17,507 bases of DNA, taken from NCBI GenBank assembly GCA_958372035.1, contig CATXML010000005.1, forward strand, positions 1 to 17,507, in the 5' to 3' direction. Below, piece by piece: positions 7,534-15,658 of this stretch. This stretch comes from an uncultured Collinsella sp. (lineage in GTDB: Bacteria > Actinomycetota > Coriobacteriia > Coriobacteriales > Coriobacteriaceae). Position 1 is the stretch's first letter. Each line of letters starts with the position of its first letter. Under the pieces are notes generated by a model. That model was not told where the DNA came from. It saw nothing but the letters and a program-made list of their open reading frames with translations, and did no database searches. A program made the position numbers and the translations under genes.

Positions 7534-8427
7534 CTAGAGCAAGGTGACGCTAAAGCTGCGGACGTCTGTCTCGCCCGGCGCCAGCGCAATGGTGTTGACC
7601 TTGTGCTCAAAGACGTCGTCCTCGGTGTCCATGGTGGTGTGGCCGGACCAAGGCTCAAGCGCCACAAACGGGGCGTCGTTGGCGGCAGACCACACGCCGA
7701 TGTACTTAAAGCCCTCAAAGTCGATCTTGACGCCGTGGCCCGACTTGCGACCGCGCAGCGTGAGCGTGGAGCCCGGGGTATCGGTGAACATGATGGCGTC
7801 GTTATCGAAGCTGCGGTGCGTGATGGGCAGCACGTCCGAGTTATCGGGCGCCCTGTAGCTGCCTTCGAACGTCATGAGGCCATCGGGCGTGATGACGGGG
7901 GCCTCGTTGGTCCAAGCCTCGGTAAATGCCAGCTCGTAATCCTCGAACGTCTCGTCCTCGGCACCGGGGGCGGGCACGTTAAATGCAGGGTGGCCGCCCA
8001 CCGAGAACGGCAGGTCCACGTCGCCGGTGTTGGTGACGGCAAAGGTCTGCGTGAGGGTGGCGTCGCCGGTCAAGGCATAGGTCATGCTGAGCTTAAAGTG
8101 GAACGGGAACGCCTTGAGCGACTCGGGCGTGTCGGTGATCTCGTAGGTGACGGACGAGCCGTCCTCGGAGACCTCGACCAGCTTGTGCTCGACGATGCGC
8201 GCGAGGCCGTGGCGCGGCATCTCGCAGGTGCCAGCCGCAGATGTTGCCGTGTTGTTGCGCAGTGAGCCCACGATGGGGAACAGAATGGGCGCGTGCTTGC
8301 CCCAAAAGACCGGGTCGCCCTGCCACAGATACTCGTTGCCGTTGAGGGCAAGGCTCGTGAGCTGGGCACCCATGGAATCGATGGCCGCGGTGAGGCCGCC
8401 GCGCTTGATGGTAGTGACGGTGGACAT
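7534..8427 (-). CDS. Aldose 1-epimerase family protein, LacX-like
   Basis: The 297-residue protein matches the LacX-like branch of aldose 1-epimerases (mutarotases), which interconvert alpha and beta anomers of free sugars in the cytoplasm. The branch hallmark LWQGDPVFWGKHAPILFP is at 34-51. The probable catalytic residues are His73 in PRHGLAR, His146 in GGHPAFN and Glu258 in ALEPWSG, all present. I chose ATG 8427 because GGAGG stands seven bases before it; the open frame begins eight codons earlier without a site. It is flanked by its own terminator downstream and an inverted repeat upstream, so it is likely transcribed alone. The true sugar substrate of LacX-like proteins is poorly known. 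Confidence 0.9.
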   Translation of the reverse strand: MSTVTTIKRGGLTAAIDSMGAQLTSLALNGNEYLWQGDPVFWGKHAPILFPIVGSLRNNTATSAAGTCEMPRHGLARIVEHKLVEVSEDGSSVTYEITDTPESLKAFPFHFKLSMTYALTGDATLTQTFAVTNTGDVDLPFSVGGHPAFNVPAPGAEDETFEDYELAFTEAWTNEAPVITPDGLMTFEGSYRAPDNSDVLPITHRSFDNDAIMFTDTPGSTLTLRGRKSGHGVKIDFEGFKYIGVWSAANDAPFVALEPWSGHTTMDTEDDVFEHKVNTIALAPGETDVRSFSVTLL

Positions 8428-8447
8428 GCTACTTCCTCCAAAAGTAA

Positions 8448-8470
8448 ACAATAGTGTCGAGGGCTATTGT
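8448..8470. promoter_or_regulatory. Inverted repeat ACAATAG-N9-CTATTGT upstream of the epimerase
   Basis: A perfect 7-bp dyad with a nine-base spacer ends 21 bases before the aldose epimerase ATG and is in the position of an operator. On the minus strand the right arm holds a -10-like TATTGT. No regulator can be assigned. Confidence 0.4.
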
Positions 8471-8506
8471 CCCACTCTTGACGGCAAGGAGAAGCGACAG
8501 GCACAG

Positions 8507-9376
8507 TTATTGAACGATTGCGTAAAGGTCGAACCCGCCCTGCGGCGTGCTGTCGACCGTATCGGGCGCCTGTGAATTAAAACTCACCGGAACCATGCGC
8601 TTTGAGGCACGGTAACGCGTGCCGTCGGTGGCGACGGGCGGCTCATCGACCGTGAGCTCGTAGTCGCCGGGCTTGAGCTCGATGCCGTCACCTTCGGAAT
8701 TAACGTATTGATACTCGTCGATTGCTTGTCCCCTGAGCGTGCGGCCCACAATATGGACGAGCATTTGGCTATCGCCGCGCGCGGTATCCCACGTCGCGCC
8801 GTCCTTAACCTCGACCGACACATGCACCGAGCGCGTGCGGCTGAGCGATTGCTCGACAGACATCTCGACCTTGGCGGCGTCCTTGCGCTGTTGCTCCACG
8901 TGGCTCCAGACATTTCCGATCGCCGAGCAAGCGATGACGCCGGCCATGAAGGCGATGAGGATGGGGCCGAGTGGTGAGCGGCGGGCCGCGTCTTCCTCGC
9001 GAGCCAGGTTGGGGCGATGCGTGGGGGCGGGCGCCTGGGCACCCTGCGCGGGCACGTCGAGTATGCTGAAGGATGCCGTGCTGCCGGGGTCGATGTTATG
9101 GCGCGGCTGCGGGGTCTTGGCCGGCGAGATGGACATGTCCGCCGGCTCACCGAGTGTGGCCGTGGCATCGGCCCTAGCCTCATCGGCCTCAGCTTGGGCC
9201 CAAGCCTGCTCAAAGGTCAGGGGCTCGGCGGCATCGGAGGCGGCTTCAGGCTCAACACCGGCATCATTGCCGACCTCGTCCTCGTCGCTCGACACGTCAC
9301 ACGGAGCGGGCTCGTCCCACTCTTCGTCCGGAGCCTCGCCCTCGCTATACCACCATTCAAAGTTATCGATATCCAT
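8507..9376 (-). CDS. Single-pass membrane protein of unknown function
   Basis: I do not recognise a family. The 289-residue protein has three parts. Residues 1-100 are strongly acidic and low in complexity (DEEWDEP, SSDEDE, repeated AEADEARADA), probably disordered and cytoplasmic. A short basic stretch (ARRS, 131-134) leads into one membrane segment near 136-157. The remaining 130 residues are predicted outside and rich in beta-type sequence, with ELKPGDYELTV and RASKRMVPVSFNS, perhaps one Ig- or SpaA-like fold. The charge pattern supports N-in, C-out. The start has AAGGGGC in front of ATG 9376. It is on the same strand as its neighbours but isolated from the ATPase gene upstream by a palindromic repeat. 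Confidence 0.75.
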   Translation of the reverse strand: MDIDNFEWWYSEGEAPDEEWDEPAPCDVSSDEDEVGNDAGVEPEAASDAAEPLTFEQAWAQAEADEARADATATLGEPADMSISPAKTPQPRHNIDPGSTASFSILDVPAQGAQAPAPTHRPNLAREEDAARRSPLGPILIAFMAGVIACSAIGNVWSHVEQQRKDAAKVEMSVEQSLSRTRSVHVSVEVKDGATWDTARGDSQMLVHIVGRTLRGQAIDEYQYVNSEGDGIELKPGDYELTVDEPPVATDGTRYRASKRMVPVSFNSQAPDTVDSTPQGGFDLYAIVQ

Positions 9377-9453
9377 ACGGGGCGCCCCTTAAGCCTCGCA
9401 AATTAACACTTGCCAGCCTTATACCCCCAGATGGCACGGCGGCTCGCATGGAA

Positions 9454-9482
9454 TGTAACAAAGGGACTATCCCTTTGTCACA
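9454..9482. repeat. Complete copy of the dispersed ACAAAGGGACT palindrome
   Basis: Two 13-base arms (TGTAACAAAGGGA and TCCCTTTGTCACA) flank a three-base centre, with one mismatch. It starts eight bases beyond the stop codon of the DUF4143 ATPase gene (9491, minus strand). As RNA it would form a stable hairpin, but the T-run that follows on the minus strand is poor, so it is a repeat first and at best a weak terminator. Confidence 0.8.
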
Positions 9483-9490
9483 TTTTGCGT

Positions 9491-10807
9491 TTAGCCGTGG
9501 GCGATCTTGTTTCTCAGCAAGAAGTCGACCGCCCCTACGATTCTGATGCCGTCGATGTCTGTTGGATGCTCACCATCCCTGACGATCAGGATCTTCTCGT
9601 ACGAATCAGGGATTTTTCCCAGCGTGTTTAGTTTGAGCGGTCGCAGCTCGCGCTCTCTGGTCGCCTCGGCATCGATCCGTTCGGTAACCTGGATATATTT
9701 ACGGTCCGATCCCTCGCCGATTGCGACAAAGTCGATTTCCCCCGCGCGCAGATGGCCGCAAAACACTTCGTATCCTTCAAAGACAAGCTGGTTGTAGATA
9801 ACGTTCTCGAGCATCCTTCCGCTATCGCTGCCTCTATATCCGTCAAGATAGCTGCGGATTCCCGTGTCGGCTATGTAATATTTACCGCCTGTCTTGAGAA
9901 GCTCCCGCCCCTTGACGTCATACCTTTTTACCTTGGTAAACAGGTACGTCTCTTCCAGAGCGTCAATATACGCCGACACCGTCGATGCGTTGGTCTTACC
10001 GCCTGCCGATTCGTTGAGCGTCCCTACGATTTTGTTGACCGAGGTTTGATTGGAAATGTTGTCTGCCAGATACGCACAGAGCCGCTCGAGAACGTCGCGC
10101 TTGGTGATAGCTCCGCGACCTCTACGCGTCGCGCGCAATAGGATATCGCGCGCGACAATCGTCTGATAGAGGCTGCGGATGTAGTCACGGCACGGTTCGC
10201 GTCTCGGCTCGTCATGAGCCAGAAACGGCATGCCGCCATAGGTTATGTACTGCTCGAGCACGGTGTTTGAATTCAGGCGATTGCCCGTCTTGGAAACGAG
10301 CTCAACCCTCTCGCCAAGCCCTTCGGCGACGACCGCATCAATCGAGCGAAAATCAAGATACTCGCCAAACGTGAGCGGCTGCATCTTGACCTCGATATAC
10401 CGGCCCGAGATAAGCGTTGCAAGCTCGCTTGAGAGCAAAAAGGCATTAGAGCCCGTGACATAGATATCGCACGGCAAATCCACTCGGAGCGAGTTGACCG
10501 CCTTTTCCCAACCTTCGACATTCTGGAGCTCGTCAAAGAACAGGTAGGGACGATCGATGCCATCGATGCGCTCCCGAACCATGCGATAAAACGTCAGGTA
10601 ATCCGTAATACCCGCGTACTCTAGAGATTCCATCTTAAAGGTCAGCAAACGCTCGGCTGGTACCCCCTGTTGCGCCAGGTGCTCCCTCATCATGTCCAAT
10701 AACGTGGATTTGCCGCAACGGCGTATACCCGTCACGATTTTGATGAGGTCGGTATCCTGAAAAGCAATGAGTCGATCAAGATAGCGGCTTCGGCGAACGA
10801 TGTTCAT
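9491..10807 (-). CDS. AAA ATPase with DUF4143 domain
   Basis: The 438-residue protein has an N-terminal AAA_14 ATPase and a C-terminal DUF4143 domain, the usual order and length for this widespread but uncharacterised family. Walker A GIRRCGKST is at 27-35 and Walker B YLFFDE at 88-93. TGSNAFLLSSELATLISGR resembles the sensor region. In the C-terminal part, LENVIYNQL, GEIDFV and YIQV resemble a degraded PD-(D/E)XK nuclease core; the lysine is not in the expected place. AGGGAG precedes ATG 10807. Two perfect inverted repeats lie 34-106 bases upstream, suggesting tight, perhaps self-, control. It appears monocistronic and has no functional tie to its neighbours that I can see. Family is certain, function unknown. 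Confidence 0.9.
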   Translation of the reverse strand: MNIVRRSRYLDRLIAFQDTDLIKIVTGIRRCGKSTLLDMMREHLAQQGVPAERLLTFKMESLEYAGITDYLTFYRMVRERIDGIDRPYLFFDELQNVEGWEKAVNSLRVDLPCDIYVTGSNAFLLSSELATLISGRYIEVKMQPLTFGEYLDFRSIDAVVAEGLGERVELVSKTGNRLNSNTVLEQYITYGGMPFLAHDEPRREPCRDYIRSLYQTIVARDILLRATRRGRGAITKRDVLERLCAYLADNISNQTSVNKIVGTLNESAGGKTNASTVSAYIDALEETYLFTKVKRYDVKGRELLKTGGKYYIADTGIRSYLDGYRGSDSGRMLENVIYNQLVFEGYEVFCGHLRAGEIDFVAIGEGSDRKYIQVTERIDAEATRERELRPLKLNTLGKIPDSYEKILIVRDGEHPTDIDGIRIVGAVDFLLRNKIAHG

Positions 10808-10840
10808 AGAGTCTCCCTAGCGTCCGTCCAGACATGAAAA

Positions 10841-10873
10841 CTTATAAACTTGCATTATTTGCAAGTTTATAAG
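10841..10873. promoter_or_regulatory. Operator-like inverted repeat 1 upstream of the DUF4143 ATPase
   Basis: CTTATAAACTTGCA and its exact complement flank a five-base spacer (14+5+14). It ends 34 bases from the ATPase ATG at 10807. It shares the core AAACTTGCA with repeat 2, with centres exactly 40 bases apart, so a protein bound at each would lie on about the same helix face. Confidence 0.7.
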
Positions 10874-10880
10874 ATGCCAC

Positions 10881-10913
10881 CTTAGAAACTTGCAGAATAT
10901 GCAAGTTTCTAAG
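10881..10913. promoter_or_regulatory. Operator-like inverted repeat 2 upstream of the DUF4143 ATPase
   Basis: CTTAGAAACTTGCA and its exact complement flank a five-base spacer. It differs from repeat 1 at one arm position (T to G), with the matching change in the other arm, so dyad symmetry is kept. That covariation argues for a functional site rather than a chance palindrome. Confidence 0.7.
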
Positions 10914-10924
10914 AAATGGGCGTG

Positions 10925-10956
10925 GATGTGACAAAGGGACTGTCCCTTGTCACATC
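10925..10956. repeat. Complete palindrome copy overlapping the MerR gene stop
   Basis: Outer arms GATGTGACAA and TTGTCACATC pair perfectly, with one unpaired A further in. The right arm, read on the minus strand, supplies the final ATG TGA of the MerR-type gene. It could serve as a hairpin at the end of that transcript; no T-run follows. Confidence 0.75.
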
Positions 10957-11819
10957 TGAAGGGCGACGGGGATTTGGATGCAGCAGAAGTCCTCTTGGTG
11001 GGACTCGTCATAGCTCGTGGTATCGAGGTAGCAAAAGTCGAAGGCGTTGCCAACGGGCTGGAGCGCGTGCTCGTCCATGCAGGCCACAATGGCGCGGATG
11101 CCTTCGGGCTCGTACGGCATGCCCCAGCGGCTCATGCACAGGTATGTGCCCTCGGGCAGCACTTCGATGCCGATCTCTGCCAGCTCGGCAGCGTCGCTCG
11201 GCAGCAGCTCCTCGGCACCGCGCGGCAGCACGGCAAAGGAGCCGGCACCGGCAATAGGGTCGTCGGAATGCAGCGCCTCGCGACGCAGCATGGCACCCCA
11301 GCCGCGCATGGGGCGCGTGCCCGTCAACGTACGCATGCGCAGGATGGCCCGCATGAGCGTGGGGTGAAGCATCGAGCGGCCACGCTCAATATCGCCCGGA
11401 AACTCCTCAAAGACCACGTAGCGGCGCTCGAATTGCTTGAGTTCCGGTTTGCCCTCGCGCTCGCGCCAATAAACCGCCTCGTCATAAAAACTCAGCCGCT
11501 CCTGCACGCTCGAACGCTCGGCTTTGAGCCCGGCAATCTGCTCATCGAGCGCCTGCACCCGCGAGCGCAGGTGATCGGTCATCTCTCCGATGTCGAACGT
11601 CGAGGTCAGGCGGTCAATCTCGTCGAGTTCGAGCCCTAGGTCGCGCAGCATGCAGATCAGACGCATGAGCGGGATCTGCGTGGGCGAATAGAAACGGTAG
11701 CCTTTTTCGTTAACCACGGCGGGCTTAAACAGGCCGATCTTGTCGTAGTAGATGAGCGTTTGGCGCGAAACGTTAAACAGGCTCGCCATCTCGCTAATCG
11801 CATACATGCCCGTCTGCAT
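10950..11819 (-). CDS. MerR family transcriptional regulator with C-terminal effector-binding domain
   Basis: The 289-residue protein starts with a MerR winged-helix domain: YAISEMASLFNVSRQTLIYYD (6-26), then IGLFKP and GYRFYSP. A coiled-coil stretch follows (about 75-118), then a GyrI/BmrR-like effector-binding region, which in this class senses small, often aromatic or cationic molecules. MerR proteins bind a dyad between the -35 and -10 boxes and twist the promoter. GGGAGG four bases before ATG 11819 supports this start over the longer open frame. It lies 80 bases after ubiX, separated by a hairpin. Such a dyad is present at the promoter of the LpdD-IDI gene at the other end of the locus, so it may control the decarboxylase genes. 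That link is inferred. Confidence 0.88.
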   Translation of the reverse strand: MQTGMYAISEMASLFNVSRQTLIYYDKIGLFKPAVVNEKGYRFYSPTQIPLMRLICMLRDLGLELDEIDRLTSTFDIGEMTDHLRSRVQALDEQIAGLKAERSSVQERLSFYDEAVYWREREGKPELKQFERRYVVFEEFPGDIERGRSMLHPTLMRAILRMRTLTGTRPMRGWGAMLRREALHSDDPIAGAGSFAVLPRGAEELLPSDAAELAEIGIEVLPEGTYLCMSRWGMPYEPEGIRAIVACMDEHALQPVGNAFDFCYLDTTSYDESHQEDFCCIQIPVALQM

Positions 11820-11837
11820 AGGTCCTCCCGACACACC

Positions 11838-11867
11838 AAAGCCCGCCGCCCACAGGGGCAGCGGGCT
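11838..11867 (-). terminator. Strong hairpin after ubiX
   Basis: On the minus strand AGCCCGC and GCGGGCT pair, with an inner GCCC/GGGC stem, followed by TTTGG. It sits between the ubiX stop (11900) and the MerR-type start (11819). It probably gives partial termination, lowering the regulator relative to the enzymes. Confidence 0.55.
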
Positions 11868-11899
11868 CAAACACTACTCGTATCCTACCCTAAAGGCAC

Positions 11900-12478
11900 C
11901 TACGACCAGCGCTTATAGTTTGCACATGACACGCCGACGGCCTCGAGCGCCTTGGCGGCGATGTGATGCACCGCGTCGTCGAGCGTGGCGGGGCCGTTGT
12001 AGAACGTGAGCATGGGCGGCATGAGCATGACGCCCGGCACACGCGCTAGGCGGGCCATGTTGTCAACGTGAATGGCACTGAAGGGCGTCTCGCGCACCAT
12101 GAGCACCAGGCGGCGTTGCTCTTTCATCTGTACGTCGGCCGCGCGCAGCAGCAGGTTTTCGCTGTAGCCGCCCGCAATGCCGGCGAGCGTCTTCATGGAG
12201 CAGGGCGCCACAATCATGCCGTCGACCGGATACGTGCCGCTTGCGATAGCGGCGCCGATGTTCTTATTGTCGTAGACCACATCGGCATAGCACGCAAACT
12301 CGTCGAGTGCCATGCCGAGTTCCTGCTCGATGGTGATCTCTCCCCCACGCGTGACGACAAGCGCCGACTCGGCACCGGCCTGACGCAGGCATTTGAGGCA
12401 CTCAAGACCCAGCGCGGCACCGCTGGCGCCAGACACGCCAACAACAATGCGACGGGGACGGACAGAAGGCTCAGGCAT
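11900..12478 (-). CDS. ubiX: UbiX-like flavin prenyltransferase
   Basis: The 192-residue protein makes prenylated FMN from reduced FMN and dimethylallyl phosphate, the cofactor of UbiD decarboxylases. Family marks are complete: the FMN-binding VSGASGA loop (15-21), APCSMKTLAGIA (91-102), and the prenyl-phosphate-binding RAADVQMKEQRRLVLMVRETP region (112-132). The C-terminal PPMLTFYNGP segment contributes the conserved proline and tyrosine. Length is typical. GGAG stands before ATG 12478. It begins 37 bases after the UbiD-family gene, so the pair is surely one unit. The product should be handed to that decarboxylase. No quinone synthesis genes are nearby, so a ubiquinone or menaquinone role is not indicated by context. 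Confidence 0.94.
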   Translation of the reverse strand: MPEPSVRPRRIVVGVSGASGAALGLECLKCLRQAGAESALVVTRGGEITIEQELGMALDEFACYADVVYDNKNIGAAIASGTYPVDGMIVAPCSMKTLAGIAGGYSENLLLRAADVQMKEQRRLVLMVRETPFSAIHVDNMARLARVPGVMLMPPMLTFYNGPATLDDAVHHIAAKALEAVGVSCANYKRWS

Positions 12479-12515
12479 GACAACTCCTTACTTAGTTACT
12501 CGGTAGGACTACTTA

Positions 12516-14003
12516 CTAGAAGGCGAGCTCTGCAGCCCATTTGTCCTTGTCGATCTCCATGAACTGCGAGCGGATGAAGTTCTTCTTAAGGTTGAACGGG
12601 ACCGTGCAGTCGAAGATGGCCTTGCAGGCGATGCCGTGCTCGCGGATCGTGGGGTCGAACGCGGGGTCGTTGGACGGGTCGAGCACGTGGCAGTGGCAGC
12701 CAGGGATGGTGATGAGGTCCACGTCGGCCTGGAAGCGCGTGGTCATGGCCCACATCACGTCGCTCATATCAAAGATGTCGACATCCTCGTCAACCAGGAT
12801 CACGTGCTTGAGCTCGGAGAACGCCGAGAAGGCGAGCATGGCGGCGTTGCGCTGACGGCCCTCGTCATTTTTGCTCGACTTCTTGAACTGCATGATGGCA
12901 ACGAACTTGCCGCCGCCGCAGGGGGCGGCGTGAACGTTGAGCAGGCGGCCCGGAATAGCGGTCTCGACCATCTTGTAGATGGAGGCCTCGGTGGGGATGC
13001 CGGCCATGGAAACGTGCTCGTGCGAAGGGCCGATGCAGCTCTCCATGATGGGATTGACGCGCGTGGTGACGGCGATGATCTTGATCACCGGGCAGACCTT
13101 GGCGCCGCCGGTGTAGCCGGGGAACTCGGGCATGGCGTAGCCGTGGCCGTTAACGTCCTCGTTAATGGTCTCGTCGTGCATGAGGTAGCCCTCGAGCACG
13201 TACTCGGCATTGGCAATGCACTTCTGCGGAACGGTGACGCAGTCGGCAAGCTCGACGGCATGGCCGCGCAGGGCGCCGGCGATCTGCAGCTCGTTGAAGC
13301 CGAGCGGCGTGGTGGGAGCCTCGAAGCCGCAGCACATGTACACGGCGGGGTCCAGGCCGATGGAGATGGAAATGGGCATGTCCTCGCCGCGCTGGCAGTA
13401 CTCGTCAAAGAACGCGCCCAGGTGACGGCTGCCCGGAGTGATCCACATGGCGAGCTTGTCCTTGTCGACGCAGGAGAAGCGGTGGATGGTCACGTCGGAC
13501 TGGGAGCCGTCGGGGCTCGTGCCGTAGGCGAGGCCCATGGTAATGTAGGGGCCGCCGTCGACGGGCGTGTTGGTGGGAGCGGGGACGATCTTGCGCAGGT
13601 CAAAGCCCTCGTCGGTCGCCTTGTACACGACCTCCTGGCAGTCGACGTGCGCACCCTTGGCGATCTGCTCAGGCGCGATCAGGTTCTCGAAGCGCTTGCC
13701 GATCTCGAGGCCCAGGTGCTCCTCGTCCAGGTCGAGCAGGGCGGCAACGCGCTTGCGGCTGGCAAGCATGCCGATGCAGACCTTGGCGTCGTCAAAGCCC
13801 TTGACGTTGTTGAAGACCATCGCCGGACCCTCTTTGGTCGGACGCATAACGGTGCCGCCGGCACCGACGTGGCGATAGACGCCCGAGACCTCGGCGTCCG
13901 GATCGACCTGGGTGTCGGTCTCGAGCAGCTGGCCCGGCATCTCGCGCAAAAAGTCGAGTGCGGAGCGCAGGTCGTGGATCTGGGAAGCATCGGTAGTGGA
14001 CAT
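12516..14003 (-). CDS. UbiD family prFMN-dependent decarboxylase
   Basis: The 495-residue protein is a UbiD-type (de)carboxylase that uses prenylated FMN with K+ and a divalent metal. Visible landmarks are VDGGPYI (148-154), DVTIHR (170-175), TPGSRHLGAFF (189-199), AEYVLEGY (266-273) and MPEFPGYTGG (291-300). Glu267, Glu271 and Glu293 are the best candidates for the catalytic and metal-binding acids. Size and the PG.RHLG motif place it nearer the phenolic-acid decarboxylases (gallate, 4-hydroxybenzoate, vanillate type) than E. coli UbiD, but substrate cannot be told by eye. ATG 14003 has AAAGGAG in front; the open frame extends 36 codons further without a site. It sits between an anion transporter and ubiX, as expected for uptake and decarboxylation of an aromatic or unsaturated acid. 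Confidence 0.92.
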   Translation of the reverse strand: MSTTDASQIHDLRSALDFLREMPGQLLETDTQVDPDAEVSGVYRHVGAGGTVMRPTKEGPAMVFNNVKGFDDAKVCIGMLASRKRVAALLDLDEEHLGLEIGKRFENLIAPEQIAKGAHVDCQEVVYKATDEGFDLRKIVPAPTNTPVDGGPYITMGLAYGTSPDGSQSDVTIHRFSCVDKDKLAMWITPGSRHLGAFFDEYCQRGEDMPISISIGLDPAVYMCCGFEAPTTPLGFNELQIAGALRGHAVELADCVTVPQKCIANAEYVLEGYLMHDETINEDVNGHGYAMPEFPGYTGGAKVCPVIKIIAVTTRVNPIMESCIGPSHEHVSMAGIPTEASIYKMVETAIPGRLLNVHAAPCGGGKFVAIMQFKKSSKNDEGRQRNAAMLAFSAFSELKHVILVDEDVDIFDMSDVMWAMTTRFQADVDLITIPGCHCHVLDPSNDPAFDPTIREHGIACKAIFDCTVPFNLKKNFIRSQFMEIDKDKWAAELAF

Positions 14004-14025
14004 AGCGTGCTCCTTTCGGGAGAGT

Positions 14026-14051
14026 GCCCGGCGACGGGAGTGCCGCCGGGC
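14026..14051. other. 8-bp GC hairpin in the UbiD-gene leader
   Basis: GCCCGGCG, a ten-base loop and CGCCGGGC form a perfect stem just upstream of the ribosome binding site of the UbiD-type gene. No T-run follows on either strand. It may modulate translation or stabilise the downstream message. Confidence 0.5.
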
Positions 14052-14086
14052 TGGGTAACGTAGTGGGGCCGCAGCGCTTATAGATG

Positions 14087-14140
14087 GAGCGCTTGGCAAC
14101 TCGCGGTTCAAGCACTCGGCTGTTTACAGCCCAAGCGCTC
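14087..14140. repeat. Inverted repeat GAGCGCTTGG...CCAAGCGCTC between transporter and UbiD gene
   Basis: Perfect 10-bp arms (14087-14096, 14131-14140) enclose 34 bases that hold a smaller GGCTG-TTTA-CAGCC stem. CAAGC(A/G)CTCGGC also occurs twice in direct orientation. It is a structured spacer, possibly a transcript processing or termination site; no T-run is seen. Confidence 0.55.
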
Positions 14141-14146
14141 GGCCGC

Positions 14147-15604
14147 TTACATCAGGCCAAAGAGATGGAACCAGGCGGCCTCGACCAGCACGACGATAAA
14201 GACGACCGCAGTGAGGGGAATACCCATGCGCATGGCCTCTTTGGAGGTATAGCCGCCGGCGTCCTTGCCCTCGCCGATAAGGATCGGCAGGTTATGGAAC
14301 GGCAGGATGTAGTGGATGTTGATGGACGTGAAGACGATGAGCGCCACGGCGAGCGGGCTCACGCTGGAGCCGGCCGCGAAGCTGATGAACGCCGGCACGC
14401 ACACGCCGAGCACGGCCATGACCGAACCCATGAACATGTGGATGATCATGGAGAGTGCGGCGACAAGCAGGGCGAACAGGAAGATGTTCTCGGGCACGGA
14501 GCTGGGAAGCACGACATCGGCGATCCAGGCGTTCATGCCGGTGGCACCGCCCACGGAACCCACGGCCATGGCGGCCGTCAGGAACATGAGGGACTTGATG
14601 TCGACAGCGTTCCAGCTGGCGGGGGTAAGGACCTCGCCGATGATGGGCATGGCGAGCGCGACGCCGATGGCAAGCGTCACCCAGCCGATGTAATCGCCCG
14701 AGACGGTGAGCCACAGCGCGATGGCGATGACAAGCCACACGATGGTGCGGATCTCCTTGACGGAGAGCTTGCCGAGTGCGGCCTGCTTGGCCACGATCTG
14801 CTCGCGATCGTAGACGAGCTCCTTGCTGGGCTTAAAGAGGAAGAGGCCCAAGAACAGGGTGCACAGCAGCGCGACCAGCATGGGCACGCTCATGTACAGG
14901 AACCAGTCGATAAAGGACGGGCTCATGCCGCCGGCCTCGACGCTGTGCTGCGCAACGAGCGGGTTGAGCGTGGAGTCGCCCGTCAGGAAGAACATGGAAC
15001 CCGGGGCGGCAGCGGCAAACACGAGGAAGCCGAGCTTGCCGCGGTCGTCGTCACCGTAGCCGGCGGACTCGGCAATGACCGAGACGACGGCGAGGATGAG
15101 GAAGGCGCGGGGGAACGGATGCGGGATCAGCAGCGACAGCACAAAGGTGAGCGCGAAGATCGAGATGATGAGCGACTTGGCATCGCGCACGAACTTGAGC
15201 ATAAACGCATAGGCGATGCGCTCGCCCAGGCCCGACTCCTTGACCGCGCTGGCGATGAGGTAGGCGCCGATGACGAGCCACATGGTGGCTTTGGTCCACG
15301 AGCTAAACGTGGAGGCGACCGTCGCCGAGATGCTCGCGGCACCCGTGTCGTCCACGCACACCTTGAACAGAACGAGCAGCGCGCAGTAGAGCAGGCCCAC
15401 AAAGCCCGGCTGTGCCACGCCACACGCCCAGAACACCACCGTGGCGAGCGTCAACGCCAGACAGGTCTGACCGCCGACCGTAAGCTCGACCGTCGAGCTC
15501 AGCTCCGCCAAAGGAAGAAACTTCACCAGCAAAAAGACAACGATGCCCAACACAAAGCCAATTTCGCGCTTGGTGATCTTAAACGCCTTCTTTTCCGCTT
15601 CCAT
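14147..15604 (-). CDS. SLC13 / DASS family anion transporter (CitT-like)
   Basis: The 485-residue, almost wholly hydrophobic protein has about 12 membrane segments and belongs to the divalent anion:sodium symporter family, which moves di- and tricarboxylates or related organic acids. DSTLNPLVAQ (210-219) sits where the family has its substrate- and sodium-binding SNT loop, and FHNLPILIGEGKD near the C-terminus is the matching second repeat. The start is clear: AAAGGTGGGGAG directly precedes ATG 15604. It lies upstream of the UbiD-type gene on the same strand, with a 143-base structured gap, so it may import the acid to be decarboxylated, or exchange it for product. Sulfate or C4-dicarboxylate transport unrelated to UbiD cannot be ruled out. 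Confidence 0.9.
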   Translation of the reverse strand: MEAEKKAFKITKREIGFVLGIVVFLLVKFLPLAELSSTVELTVGGQTCLALTLATVVFWACGVAQPGFVGLLYCALLVLFKVCVDDTGAASISATVASTFSSWTKATMWLVIGAYLIASAVKESGLGERIAYAFMLKFVRDAKSLIISIFALTFVLSLLIPHPFPRAFLILAVVSVIAESAGYGDDDRGKLGFLVFAAAAPGSMFFLTGDSTLNPLVAQHSVEAGGMSPSFIDWFLYMSVPMLVALLCTLFLGLFLFKPSKELVYDREQIVAKQAALGKLSVKEIRTIVWLVIAIALWLTVSGDYIGWVTLAIGVALAMPIIGEVLTPASWNAVDIKSLMFLTAAMAVGSVGGATGMNAWIADVVLPSSVPENIFLFALLVAALSMIIHMFMGSVMAVLGVCVPAFISFAAGSSVSPLAVALIVFTSINIHYILPFHNLPILIGEGKDAGGYTSKEAMRMGIPLTAVVFIVVLVEAAWFHLFGLM

Positions 15605-15658
15605 CTCCCCACCTTTCTTGTTGGGGGCACCCGGCGCCGCGGCGTGTGCCGCTACAGC

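Noticed and set aside
9454..9482. Palindrome as a dedicated terminator of the ATPase gene
   Set aside because: The same palindrome recurs at other sites including upstream of genes, and no proper T-run follows on the minus strand, so a dispersed repeat explains it better.
9491..10807. DUF4143 ATPase as part of a defence or toxin system
   Set aside because: It stands alone between unrelated genes, with no partner toxin, nuclease or mobile-element gene. Nothing beyond the family name supports defence.
12636..14063. 475-codon plus-strand open frame
   Set aside because: Antisense to the UbiD-type decarboxylase, which has the family motifs. No plausible domain in the plus-strand translation.
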